This document shows, piece after piece, positions 12,158 to 21,600 of a stretch of 64,000 nt of DNA. Both the position numbers and the translations under genes were made by a program. Position 1 is the stretch's first letter. Every line of letters starts with the position of its first letter. Below the pieces are notes generated by a model, which was given only the letters and a program-made list of their open reading frames with translations, searched no databases and was not told where the DNA came from. The stretch is from Labilithrix sp. (GTDB taxonomy: Bacteria; Myxococcota_A; Polyangia; Polyangiales; Polyangiaceae): contig JAHBWD010000034.1 of NCBI GenBank assembly GCA_019637175.1, positions 24,639 to 88,638 on the forward strand. Reading direction: 5' to 3'.

Positions 12158-13186
12158 ATGCCGCACATCTCTCGTTGGGATCTCGACAAGACGTACCTGC
12201 GGACCGAGTTCGACACGGTCCGGGATCTCGTGCGCACGGCGTTCGAGCGCGCCGACGAGAAGCGAACGAACCCGGGCGCGGCGACGCTGCTCCGCGAGAT
12301 GTCGCGCGCCGGCGTGTCGATCCACATCCTCTCGGGCTCTCCCGAGCAGATGCGCCGCCGCCTCGAAGACAAGCTGCGCCTCGACGGCATCGTGTGGGAT
12401 TCGTTCATCCTGAAGCCGAACCTCCAGAACGTGCTCCGCCTCCGCTTCCGCGCGCTCAAGGATCAGCTCGGCTACAAGCTTCCCGCGCTGCTCGCGGCGC
12501 GCGCGGCCGCGGGCGCCGGCGCCGCCACCTTCCGCGAGACGCTCTTCGGCGACGACGCCGAGGCCGACGCGTTCGTCTACGCGCTCTACGGCGACATCCT
12601 CGCCGGGAGGGTCGGCGAAGAGCTCGTCCACGCGATCGCCGAGCGCGGGCGCATGTACGAAGACGTCCTCGAGGGCGCGCTCAGGTCGTTGCGCCAGCTC
12701 GGCGGCGCGCACGAGCCGCAAGCGGAGCCGGTCGAGCGGATCCTGATCCACCTCGAGCAGCAGACGCCGCCGAGCGACTTCGAGGTCTACGGCGCGCGCG
12801 TGGTGCCATTCTACAATTACTTGCAAGCTGCATTCGTCGTACACGAAGACGGCAGGCTCGGCGCAGAGGGCGTCTTGCGGGTCGCGCTCGAGCTCGTGAC
12901 GCAGCACCGCTTCGACGGCGACGCGCTCGCGCGGAGCTACGCCGACCTCGGCAAGCGAGGGCACCTGCGCGGGACGCGCGTGCCCGAGCTCGTGGCCGCG
13001 CTCGACACGTGGAAGGACGCGCCGCCGGCGGCCGCGCGCGACGAGCTGCGCGCGATGGTCGAGCGGCTGCCCGCGTACGCCGAGCAGGCGAGCAAGAAGT
13101 TCACCGCCCCCGAAGCGGCGCCGATGCCCGACTACCTGACGCTCGTGTCGAAGCACAATCGCCGGCGACACAAGAACAAGCGTTGA
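12158..13186 (+). CDS. HAD-like phosphatase with basic C-terminal tail
   Basis: 342 residues. Motif I is DLDKT (8-12), motif II is the Ser in HILSGS (S59), motif III is the Lys in ILKPN (K86), and motif IV is FGDDAEAD (131-137). Together they give a complete HAD catalytic set at the extreme N-terminus, in an arrangement that resembles the App1/LNS2 lipid-phosphatase branch. The C-terminal 200 residues are helical and unrecognised, ending in a basic tail (KHNRRRHKNKR). The ribosome site AAGG precedes the ATG. Phosphatase activity is likely from the motifs. The substrate is unknown. Confidence 0.72.
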   Translation: MPHISRWDLDKTYLRTEFDTVRDLVRTAFERADEKRTNPGAATLLREMSRAGVSIHILSGSPEQMRRRLEDKLRLDGIVWDSFILKPNLQNVLRLRFRALKDQLGYKLPALLAARAAAGAGAATFRETLFGDDAEADAFVYALYGDILAGRVGEELVHAIAERGRMYEDVLEGALRSLRQLGGAHEPQAEPVERILIHLEQQTPPSDFEVYGARVVPFYNYLQAAFVVHEDGRLGAEGVLRVALELVTQHRFDGDALARSYADLGKRGHLRGTRVPELVAALDTWKDAPPAAARDELRAMVERLPAYAEQASKKFTAPEAAPMPDYLTLVSKHNRRRHKNKR

Positions 13187-13193
13187 GGCGTCC

Positions 13194-14474
13194 TCAGCGA
13201 GCGCTGCCTTCGAGCGCTTCGGGCGCCTTCCACTCGACGAGCGCGCGATCGAGCTCCTCCGGCCGCACGCCGAAGACGTCGGCCCGCCCGCGCATCGCGC
13301 CGCTGGCGCCCGCGACGACGCGGAAGCGATACCCCTCGGGGAAGCCGAGCGCGGGCGCGCCCCCGGCCGCCCTCACGCCGAAGTCGACGTAGGGAGCGAC
13401 CGACATCGTCACGCCCGACGTCCCGTAGGCGAAGAGCTCGGCGTCGACCTCGACGGCGCATCGCGCCTCGACCTGTCCGCCGCGCTCCATCGAGAACGAA
13501 GGACGGATGTCGAAGTCGGACGCGATCGGCGGCTGCCACTCGCCGCCTTCGAGGACCGCGCCGAGGCGCACGTACGACTTCGCCTCGACGCCGGCGTTGG
13601 CGACGAGCGGTCCTCCGAAGGCGAGGTTGCAGTGGAGCGCGACGGTGAACTGCACCGAAGGGCTGAGGGGCACGCGCCCGATCGACATCGTCGGCAGCGG
13701 AACGCGCGGCGACTGGTAGATCACGCGACGCACGTCGTGCTTGCGCGCGCGAAGCTCGGCGAGCGTCGCGTCGTTGACGTCGCCCTCGGCCGTGACGCTC
13801 GCGATCGCGCGCGCCGAGGTGTCGAGGTTGCCCTCGACCTTGGCGACGAAGCGGCGAATGCGCGAGTCTTGGATCCGGAGATCGACCTCGACGACCGGCT
13901 TGGCCGCGAGGAGCGCGCGCTCGAACGTGATCGACTCGGTGAAGCGAGCCTTGCCGCCCTCGACGTCGATCTCGTCGACGTTCTCGAACAGCGGCTCGCC
14001 GCCGAAGTCGATCTCGATGCCGCGAAGCTCGCTCCGCGTGAGCGCGTGGTCGTCGATGCCGCTGCCGCCGCCCGACGAGGCGCGCATCGCGCCGTTGACG
14101 ATGGCGTCGGTGAGCGTGGCCGGCGTCGTGATGACGACGAGCGCGTCGCCTTCGTTCGTGACGGCGGCGACGCGGCGGAGAAAGCCGTCGGGGTTCTTGC
14201 TCTTCGAGGCGCCACGCGCGCCGACGAAGATCGCGCCGGGCGTCAGCTGGCGATAACGATCGGCGACGGCGAGCGGAAGCCGCACGCGATCTTCGAAGAC
14301 CTCCGCGACGGCGATCGCCTTTGCGTCGGCCACCACGACGGCGGTCGCGACCTGCGCGTCTTCCGACGCGCCGGTCTCTTCTTCTTCGACGTCGCTCTGC
14401 GCGCAGCCGGCGGCGAGGGCGGCGCACGCCGCGAGCGTGCAGACCGACCGAAGGGATGAAAGGAACGAAGCCAC
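13194..14474 (-). CDS. lipoprotein of unknown function
   Basis: 426 residues from a GTG start. Signal peptide with lipobox ALAAGC (Cys about 24), then an acidic stretch DVEEEETGASEDAQ. The remainder is predicted as beta-strand-rich, exported material without a family I recognise. It ends 8 nt from the convergent HAD gene. Upstream on its strand is a 112-nt gap holding a strong hairpin (14523-14562), so it is probably transcribed separately from the UPRTase gene. Start not proven: no Shine-Dalgarno is visible before the GTG. Confidence 0.72.
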   Translation of the reverse strand: MASFLSSLRSVCTLAACAALAAGCAQSDVEEEETGASEDAQVATAVVVADAKAIAVAEVFEDRVRLPLAVADRYRQLTPGAIFVGARGASKSKNPDGFLRRVAAVTNEGDALVVITTPATLTDAIVNGAMRASSGGGSGIDDHALTRSELRGIEIDFGGEPLFENVDEIDVEGGKARFTESITFERALLAAKPVVEVDLRIQDSRIRRFVAKVEGNLDTSARAIASVTAEGDVNDATLAELRARKHDVRRVIYQSPRVPLPTMSIGRVPLSPSVQFTVALHCNLAFGGPLVANAGVEAKSYVRLGAVLEGGEWQPPIASDFDIRPSFSMERGGQVEARCAVEVDAELFAYGTSGVTMSVAPYVDFGVRAAGGAPALGFPEGYRFRVVAGASGAMRGRADVFGVRPEELDRALVEWKAPEALEGSAR

Positions 14475-14522
14475 GCCGGGCTGTAGGCAAATGTAAGACC
14501 AGTCCGCGATGCCTGGAAAACA

Positions 14523-14562
14523 ACGTCTTGGGGCGTCGCCCAGTGGGCCTCGCCCCCGACGT
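14523..14562. terminator. strong compound hairpin between the UPRTase gene and the downstream lipoprotein gene
   Basis: Nested inverted repeats: outer ACGTC/GACGT, middle GGGGCG/CGCCCC, inner GCCC-AGT-GGGC, with only small internal loops. It lies 25-64 nt downstream of the minus-strand UPRTase stop at 14587. There is no T-tract on either strand, so intrinsic termination is uncertain; RNA stabilisation or cruciform formation are alternatives. Confidence 0.5.
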
Positions 14563-14586
14563 CTGGATCGCGCCGGATCCCTCGGC

Positions 14587-15402
14587 TCAGACCCAGGCGT
14601 TGTTGAGGATCTCGCCCACGCCGCCCGCGCCGGGGACGATGTACTGGTGCTCGTCGAGGCCGCGCTCTTCGTCCCAGTGCGTGCCGGGAACGGTGGAGAG
14701 CACCTTCGCGGGGCTGAGCCCGCGGTCGAGGCGCCACGCGTAGATGACGACGTCGGGGTGCTCCTTCGCCACGTTGCGGATGAACTCCGGCGTGACGATG
14801 AGGTGCATCGTGATGCACGACTTCGGCGTGCCCTCGAGGCGCGTCTTGTAGTGCGTGAGCGCGCTGTTGATCGACGAGCCCGTCGCGCCCATCGGATCGG
14901 GAACGAGCAGAATGCGACCTTCGACGTCGCGTCCGATCTTGGCGTCGTGCCACGTCGCGCCCACGACCTGCCCGGCGGCGTCGGTCGCGCGCGACATGAA
15001 GAGGTGATCCTGACGCACGCCGGCGGGATCGAGCACGCCGTTGAGGTGGTCGTAGACGATCTGCGAAGGCATCGTGCCCGCGCGGGCGATGCCGACGGTG
15101 ACGCACTTCGTGGACGGCTCGAGCGCGACGCCGCGATAGACCGCCTCGGGCGACTTCACCGCCATGCGCGTCGGGACGGCGACGCGCGTGCGCGGAAACT
15201 CGGAGGCGAGCACGACCTGCGCGAGGCGCTCGTAGAGCGCGCGGACGAGCGTGCCGACCTCGGGCTGGATCGTCTCGCGCGCGCAGAGACGCGCGAGCTG
15301 CGTCCACGCGAGCGGGTCGTCGAGAAGGTGGACGTTCGGCCCGTACTGATGAGCGATCTCCGGGGCCCGGTAGCGGCTCTGCGCGTACGCGTTCTCGACC
15401 AT
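14587..15402 (-). CDS. uracil phosphoribosyltransferase-like protein
   Basis: 271 residues, about 60 longer than typical Upp. The UPRTase signatures are present: GIARAGTMPSQ in the middle, the PRPP loop in VPDPMGATGSSI, and the C-terminal uracil-binding segment YIVPGAGGVGEILN. It would convert uracil plus PRPP to UMP (pyrimidine salvage). The extra length is at the N-terminus (about 1-50, YRAPEIAHQYGPNVHLLDD). The gene is monocistronic, with a 50-nt gap to the SUKH gene. The symbol upp is withheld because of the divergent N-terminus. Confidence 0.82.
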   Translation of the reverse strand: MVENAYAQSRYRAPEIAHQYGPNVHLLDDPLAWTQLARLCARETIQPEVGTLVRALYERLAQVVLASEFPRTRVAVPTRMAVKSPEAVYRGVALEPSTKCVTVGIARAGTMPSQIVYDHLNGVLDPAGVRQDHLFMSRATDAAGQVVGATWHDAKIGRDVEGRILLVPDPMGATGSSINSALTHYKTRLEGTPKSCITMHLIVTPEFIRNVAKEHPDVVIYAWRLDRGLSPAKVLSTVPGTHWDEERGLDEHQYIVPGAGGVGEILNNAWV

Positions 15403-15452
15403 GGAGCGGGGCTATACCCCATTTGCTCGACGCACGTGAGCGAGGACGCCGC

Positions 15453-16049
15453 TCAGGTCCAGTGGCCGGCGCGGAGCGCGGCGGCGTCGATGACCTTCAC
15501 CTTCGGCCCGAGCGCCTCGCGGAAGCTGTCTTCGTCTTCGTCGTCCATGATGGCGTCGCCGAAGCCGGCGGCGATCTCCATGGCGGTCGACAGGATGCGG
15601 AGGAACTGCGCGAAGCTCGACGCCGCGAGCGTGGGGACCCACCGCTCCTGCCCGCTCATCGCGGTGTAGACCGGGCAGTCGCCCTCGGGATCGGGCTTGG
15701 ACGTGTCGAGGAAGTAGGGATCGCCGAGCAGCGAGCTCTCCGCGATGACGACCCAGGCCGGCTTCCAATCGGCCGGAGCCTTGCCGCCTTCAGAAGGAGA
15801 GACGACGGCGCTCTGCGCCTTCACGAGCTCGGCCGAGGGAAGCAGGCGCACCCGCTCGACCGGCGTGACCGTCTCGACCTTGAGGGGGTCGGCGGACGCC
15901 AGAAAACTCCGAAAACGTGAAGGAATCCGCAGTTGTTTGCGGAGATCCTCGATGAGCGCCTTGTCCGTCTTGCCGAACGCACACTCGATCTTGCGGCGCT
16001 GAAAGACGGCCTTCAGGCCGTCGACCGCATCTGCGAGATCACTGTCCAC
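15453..16049 (-). CDS. SMI1/KNR4 (SUKH) family protein, possible immunity protein
   Basis: 198 residues. The GTG at 16049 is preferred because AGAAGG lies six bases upstream; a TTG at 16064 would place that site inside the gene. The fold signature is readable: a helical N-terminus, LRIPSRFRSFLASADP, then WVVIAESSLLGDPYFLDTS followed by CPVYTAMSG and the C-terminal helix FAQFLRIL. SUKH proteins often act as immunity proteins against polymorphic toxins, but the family also has housekeeping members. No toxin gene is adjacent, so immunity is only a suggestion. Confidence 0.75.
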   Translation of the reverse strand: MDSDLADAVDGLKAVFQRRKIECAFGKTDKALIEDLRKQLRIPSRFRSFLASADPLKVETVTPVERVRLLPSAELVKAQSAVVSPSEGGKAPADWKPAWVVIAESSLLGDPYFLDTSKPDPEGDCPVYTAMSGQERWVPTLAASSFAQFLRILSTAMEIAAGFGDAIMDDEDEDSFREALGPKVKVIDAAALRAGHWT

Positions 16050-16088
16050 CGGACACCTTCTCAAGCCACCGCGCCGAGCGGTGAAGGG

Positions 16089-16111
16089 GCCCAGCCAACA
16101 TGCGGCTGGGC
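16089..16111. repeat. perfect 8-bp hairpin upstream of the SUKH gene
   Basis: GCCCAGCC (16089-16096) and GGCTGGGC (16104-16111) are exact reverse complements with a 7-nt loop. It lies between the lipoprotein stop (16168) and the SUKH start (16049), both on the minus strand. No T-tract follows, so it could be a weak terminator or an operator. Confidence 0.5.
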
Positions 16112-16167
16112 GTCGAGCGAGGGGGCCTACGTTAGCACCCCTTGCCCTCGAATTGTGACGGTATTTC

Positions 16168-17079
16168 TCATTCTCCTTCGGCGCCTTCTTCTCCTTTGGC
16201 TTGGCTCATCGGCCGCGTCGCGCCGCGCCGGCAGAGGACGACCGCGCGCACGGACGCCTGGAGCGTCTGCGGCGCCTGGGCGCGCGCGGCGCCGGCGCCG
16301 GGGCCGGCCAGGCGACGGAGGGCCTCGACCATGGGCCCCACGACGCGGTCGAGCTCGGCCGTCGCTTCCGCTTCCGAGAGCCGCTCCCAGCCGCCGCGCC
16401 GCTCGAGGTAGCGCGCTTCGGCGAAGACCGCGCTCAGGTCGTTGTTCGGCAGCGTGAGCGCGATCGCGATCCGTGCTTCTCCTTCTTTCCCTCCTTCTTT
16501 CGCGCCTGACGCGAGAGCACCGGGCTCGCGCGCGAGCGCCTCGCAGAGCGCGGGCGCGCCGGAGGCGCCGTCGACGCCGATCGCGCTTCGCGCCCAGCGC
16601 GCGACGTCGACCGGTCGCCTCCCTTCGACGCCTTCGACGGCGCCTCTCGAGGGCGCCCGATCGCGCGGCGTCGAGAGGAGGCTCTCGTCGAGGCACCCCA
16701 CGCGGCCCAGCCCGGCGACCAGCACGGCGCCTTCGTCGCACCCGATCACGGCGTCGGCAGCGGCGCCGATCCCGCTCTCGGCGGCGAGCGCGCGCACCTC
16801 GCGCCGTGGCAGGCACGCTCCGGTCGCGCTCAGCAGATCGACCGCGCGCCCCGCCTCGCACAGCGGTCGGGCGACGCACGTGCGGCGGTCGCGCGACGGC
16901 ACTTGGGTCGCGCCGCAGTACGCCGCCGCGACCTTGGCCGAGACGCACGCGCCGAGCACCTCGTGGAGATCCGCAGGGCAGCCCGAGGCGGGCGGCTCGG
17001 TGAAGCGAGCCCCCCGGCAGGCGAGCGACGTGAGCGCGAGCATGAGGAGCGCGGCGCGTGCGATCCGTGCCGGGTGCAC
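16168..17079 (-). CDS. lipoprotein of unknown function
   Basis: 303 residues from a GTG start (the only start giving a full signal peptide). Lipobox LTSLAC (Cys about 21), then a Cys-containing segment (CPADLHEVLGAC, CGATQVPSRDRRTC, CEAGRAVDLLSATGAC) and a helical second half with an Ala/Glu-rich end. No known family recognised. It is divergent from hisD across 70 nt. Probably a periplasmic or surface lipoprotein. Confidence 0.7.
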   Translation of the reverse strand: MHPARIARAALLMLALTSLACRGARFTEPPASGCPADLHEVLGACVSAKVAAAYCGATQVPSRDRRTCVARPLCEAGRAVDLLSATGACLPRREVRALAAESGIGAAADAVIGCDEGAVLVAGLGRVGCLDESLLSTPRDRAPSRGAVEGVEGRRPVDVARWARSAIGVDGASGAPALCEALAREPGALASGAKEGGKEGEARIAIALTLPNNDLSAVFAEARYLERRGGWERLSEAEATAELDRVVGPMVEALRRLAGPGAGAARAQAPQTLQASVRAVVLCRRGATRPMSQAKGEEGAEGE

Positions 17080-17149
17080 AAGTACGACGTTAGTCGAAGG
17101 GAAAGGCTGAGCGTGCTTTTCCCTCCTCTTGCGCTACACACCCCGCCTC

Positions 17150-18514
17150 ATGCTCGCGATCAGCACCCACGGAACGTCGGCGTTCGCCGATGCCTTCGGG
17201 TCGCTCTGCGCGCGCGGACAATCCGATCTCTCGAAGGCCGAGCCGGCCGTGCGCGAGATCCTCGACGAGGTGCAGCGCGGCGGCGACGCGGCGGTGCTTC
17301 GCTACGTCGAGAAGTTCGAGAAGCGAACGCCGCGCGCGCTCCTTCTTTCGACGCGTGATTTCGACGGCGCCGCGGCGCTCGAGCGGCTCCCGCGCGACGC
17401 GCGCGACGCGCTCCGGCACGCGGCGGCGCGCGTCACGCGCTTCCACGAGCGTGAGCGCGACGCGATGTTCTCGGGCGGCGGCTTCCGCTACGACGAAGAC
17501 GGCGTCGGCCTCGGCCTCCGCGTGTTGCCGCTCGCGCGCGTCGGCGTCTACGCCCCTGGCGGAAAGGCGCGCTATCCGTCGAGCGTCTTGATGAGCGCGA
17601 TCCCCGCGCGCGTGGCCGGCGTGAAGGAAATCCTGCTCGCGACGCCGCTCGCGGGCGACGCGACCGACGACGGCGTGCTCGCCGCCGCGCACCTCTCCGG
17701 CGTCACCGGGATCGTCGACGCCGGCGGCGCGCAGGCGATCGGCGCGCTCGCCTACGGCACGTCGTCGATCCCGCGCGTCGACAAGATCGTGGGCCCGGGC
17801 AACATCTACGTCGCCTGCGCCAAGCGGCTCGTCTACGGCGCCGTCGCGATCGACTCCATCGCCGGCCCGAGCGAGATCCTCGTCATCGCCGACGCCTCTG
17901 CCGATCCCGCGCACGTCGCCGCCGATCTGCTCTCGCAGGCGGAGCACGACGAAGACGCCTATCCCCTCCTCTTGTGCACCTCGCGCGATTTCGCCGAGGC
18001 CGTCGCGCGCGAGGTGGAGCGCCAGCTCGCCGATCTCCCGCGCGCGTCGATCGCGCGCGCGTCGATCGACGGGCACGGGCACGCCTTCGTCGCGCCGGAG
18101 TCGAAGATCGCCGAGCTCGCCGACGCGATCGCCCCCGAGCATCTCAGTATCCAGGTCGCGACCGCCGACGCCGCCGACGCGCTGGCCGCGAACGTACGGA
18201 ACGCGGGTGCAGTGTTTCTAGGGCGCTTGACGCCAGAGGCAACGGGAGACTATGTCGCCGGGCCTTCTCACGTCCTACCGACGGGAGGGGCGGTTCGTTT
18301 CGGTTCTCCGCTGGGGGTCCACGACTTCGTGGCCCGCACTTCGCTCATTCGCTACTCGGCGGATGCCCTGCGGAGAGACGAGACGGCCATCTGCGCTCTC
18401 GCCAGGCTCGAAGGCCTCGAGGCGCACGCCCGAGCGGTCACCATCCGCACGCGGGAGGCGGCGCTGCCCGCCCCTTCGCGTGCGGGGCCTGACGGAGGGC
18501 GGCGTGGAAGTTGA
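17150..18514 (+). CDS. hisD: histidinol dehydrogenase
   Basis: 454 residues from the ATG at 17150; a TTG at 17129 would add seven residues of no family match. Family landmarks: YAPGGKARYPSSVLM, VDKIVGPGNIYVACAK, DSIAGPSEILVIAD, the zinc-binding SQAEHDEDAYPLL, and the catalytic Glu-His pair in IAPEHLSIQ. The C-terminus has the family G-P-S-H-V-L-P-T segment. The enzyme oxidises L-histidinol twice to L-histidine with NAD and zinc. No other his gene is near, so hisD is detached from any his operon. About 20 C-terminal residues past the family end are a Pro/Arg/Gly-rich tail. Confidence 0.95.
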   Translation: MLAISTHGTSAFADAFGSLCARGQSDLSKAEPAVREILDEVQRGGDAAVLRYVEKFEKRTPRALLLSTRDFDGAAALERLPRDARDALRHAAARVTRFHERERDAMFSGGGFRYDEDGVGLGLRVLPLARVGVYAPGGKARYPSSVLMSAIPARVAGVKEILLATPLAGDATDDGVLAAAHLSGVTGIVDAGGAQAIGALAYGTSSIPRVDKIVGPGNIYVACAKRLVYGAVAIDSIAGPSEILVIADASADPAHVAADLLSQAEHDEDAYPLLLCTSRDFAEAVAREVERQLADLPRASIARASIDGHGHAFVAPESKIAELADAIAPEHLSIQVATADAADALAANVRNAGAVFLGRLTPEATGDYVAGPSHVLPTGGAVRFGSPLGVHDFVARTSLIRYSADALRRDETAICALARLEGLEAHARAVTIRTREAALPAPSRAGPDGGRRGS

Positions 18515-18654
18515 GTCACGGTCCTAACGCTGGGCTCTCTGAGCAGATACAAGGCGCTGAATTAACAGAGTTTTGGAAACCGGACTGACAGTTGCATGAG
18601 GGCGCCGCGGCGCTTTCTCGGGTTGTGGTCTGAAAGTCGTTAACGGAGGTCGGG

Positions 18655-21600
18655 ATGCAATCGAAGTGGTTGGGCAGGATCGGGCTTTCAGCCCTCGTGA
18701 TGGGGGTGGTGGCCAGCTCCGGTGGAATGGTCGGTTGCGCGGCCGAGCGCGATCCCATCAACCGCGTTCAGTTGAACGCAATTCCCAAGAGCTTCCTCGT
18801 CGGCGAGAAGTTCGATGACCCCAGCGACGACCCGGAGTTCTACTCCCGCTCGATGGTCATCAACGTGCCCTACGGTGAGTCGGGCGCCGAGTGGGGCCTC
18901 TTCACCAACTCCATCAACACGATGGCGAAGATCAAGTGGCAGATCCAGGAGTCGATGCTCGTCGGCCGGGTCAGCTTCGAGCGCCTCGACGGCACCGACG
19001 GCCAGGGCCTCGCGAAGACGGCGAACCCGGAGCGCGATCCGAGCAAGCCGATCGCGCAGAACGACGGCATCGTCATCTATCAGTTCCCGATCGTCAGCCA
19101 GTTCGACATTCGCCGCGACTACAACCCGACCACGGGTGAAGAGGCGAACGTCGTCGTCGAGAACTCGACCGACCGTCCGTGGAACGAGCGTGAGTACGTC
19201 CGCGTCGACTTCTCGCGGAACATGGTCACGACGGCCTACGACTTCGACACGCTCTCGCTCCTCGGCATGTACGGCGGCGTGAACTACTCGCCGACGCAGT
19301 TCGACATCCGGAACCCGAACGACGCAGACGCGCCGGTGTTCGATCTCGACCGCGGCTACTTCGACGTCACCAACAAGCTCTTCGCCGAGCCGCAGATGAT
19401 CCGGCTCCCGGAGGAGTGGGGCGGCGATTCGTTCCCCGGCTGCTTCCTCCCGAACCTGATCGCGGGCGGCACGAGCCCCGTCGGCAACTGCAACCCGAAC
19501 GAGGTCACGATCCGTCACTCGTTCAAGCGCGTGACGAACAGCGACTACGAGCCGCTCAACTGGGACGGCTTCAAGTTCGAGACCTACGGCGCCTTCACCA
19601 CGGAGCGCAACGGGTACAACCGCGACTACGGCATGCGCGACAACATGTGGAAGCGCTACATCTCGCGCTACAACATTTGGGAGCGCCACCACCACTACAC
19701 CGACCCGGCGAACATGACCGGGGAGACGAAGTGCCGCGCCGACGCGGACTGCTCCGGCATCCTCGTCGAGGGCGTGTCGGGCGCGTCGCACTGCGACCTG
19801 CACAACCAGAAGTGCACGGAGCCGTACCAGCTCCGCAAGGCGAAGCCGATCGTGTGGCACTACGCCGACGGCAGCGCGGCCGACTACTACGTCGAGACCC
19901 GCGAGGCCGGCGAGGAGTGGGACGCGGCGATGCGTGGCGCGGTCGCCTCGGCGAAGTACGCCGAGTGCAAGCGCTTCGGCGGCAGCGACTGCCCCGAGGT
20001 CATCACCGGCAACTTCGCGCAAGAGGAAGACGCGATGTACCTCGTCAAGGAGGTCAACGCGTGCCGTCGCGGTGAGGTGCTCGCCGAGTACAAGCCCTTC
20101 GCCGATCCGAACCACGCCCGCCCCGAGTACGCCAAGATCGGCGTCGGGGAAGGCCCCTGCGAGAGTCACGCGCAGGCGCTCGGTGAGGCCCGCGGCTACT
20201 CGCAGGCGGTCATCGATCTCGCCAAGCAGGCGCCGATGGTCATCCTCTGCCACAGCCCGGTCCTCCGCACCGACCTCGACGTCTGCGGCAAAGAGGGCAC
20301 GGTCGCGCGTCTCGGCGACCTCCGCTTCCACCTCGTCACGAACATCGCCCAGCCCCAGACCGGTTCGCCGTGGGGCATCATGACGGACTCGAACGATCCG
20401 CTCACCGGCGAGCACATCTCGGCGAGCATCAACATGTGGACGCACGTGAACGACCTGTTCTCGCGCGGCGTCATCGACACGCTCCGCTACATCGGCGGCG
20501 AGCTCAAGGACGAAGACGTCACCGACGCCCGCTACATCGACCAGTGGGCGGCGGCTGCGAAGGGCGGCAACGGCATGTTCACGCCCATCATGGACGACAA
20601 GGAGATCGACAAGCGCGTCGCCTCCGCGGCGGGCACGACGGTCGAGAAGCTCCGCGCGACCAGCGCGACCATGGCCGATCCGCGCGCGCTCGGCGGCAAG
20701 GAAGCCAAGCTCCGCAACGCGCTCGTCGCCAACCTGAAGCGCGTCGAGCAGACCAAGGCCGCGTTCGACGCGCCCTCGGCCAACGCGCCCGTCTACCAGG
20801 CGCGCGCCGCGATGGCGAAGGGCTCGCTCCTCGAAGCGGAGGTCGCGACGCCCGCGATGCAGCAGCTCGCCTCGGCGGGCTTCGGCAAGATCGCGCTCGA
20901 CTCGTCGACGAAGGTCGCGGCGACGTCGATCTTCCGCGGTCTCAACCCGGCGCTCCGCCGTGGGCTCGAGCACAAGCGTGAGCTCGCGTACGCCGCGCGC
21001 GGCGCGTGCGTCATGAACTTCGAGGCGACGGCACCCCTCGCCTACATCGCGCTCAGCGACATCGTTCAGGAGAAGTTCGGCAAGTTCAACCCGAGCGACG
21101 CGCCGAACGTCCAGAACGAGCGCGCCGACCGCATGAAGGACTGGCTCAAGCGCCGCGCCGGCTACGCCGTCATCGCGCACGAGATGGGTCACTCCTTCGC
21201 GCTTCGTCACAACTTCGTGTCGTCGTCCGACGCGTGGAACTTCCGCCCGCAGTACTGGCAGCTCCGCACGAACGACAAGAAGGTCACGCAGACCTGCAAG
21301 GCCGACGGAACGTCGGACGGCAAGACCTGCGTCGGCCCGCGCTGGCTCGACCCGGTCACGGCGAACGAGTCGAAGAACATGATCACGCTGTGGACGCAGT
21401 CGTCGACGATGGAGTACCCCGGCGAGATCGCGCAGGACCTGCTCGGCCTCGGCGCGTACGACTTCGGCGCGGCGCGCATGTTCTATGGTGAGGTCGCGAC
21501 GGTCTACACCGACTCGCGCTTCAACAACCGCAACGCGGCGACCCCGGCGGTCATCGCGCAGGGTCACCAGAACCAGTTCGGCGGCCTCCTCGGCTTCCGC

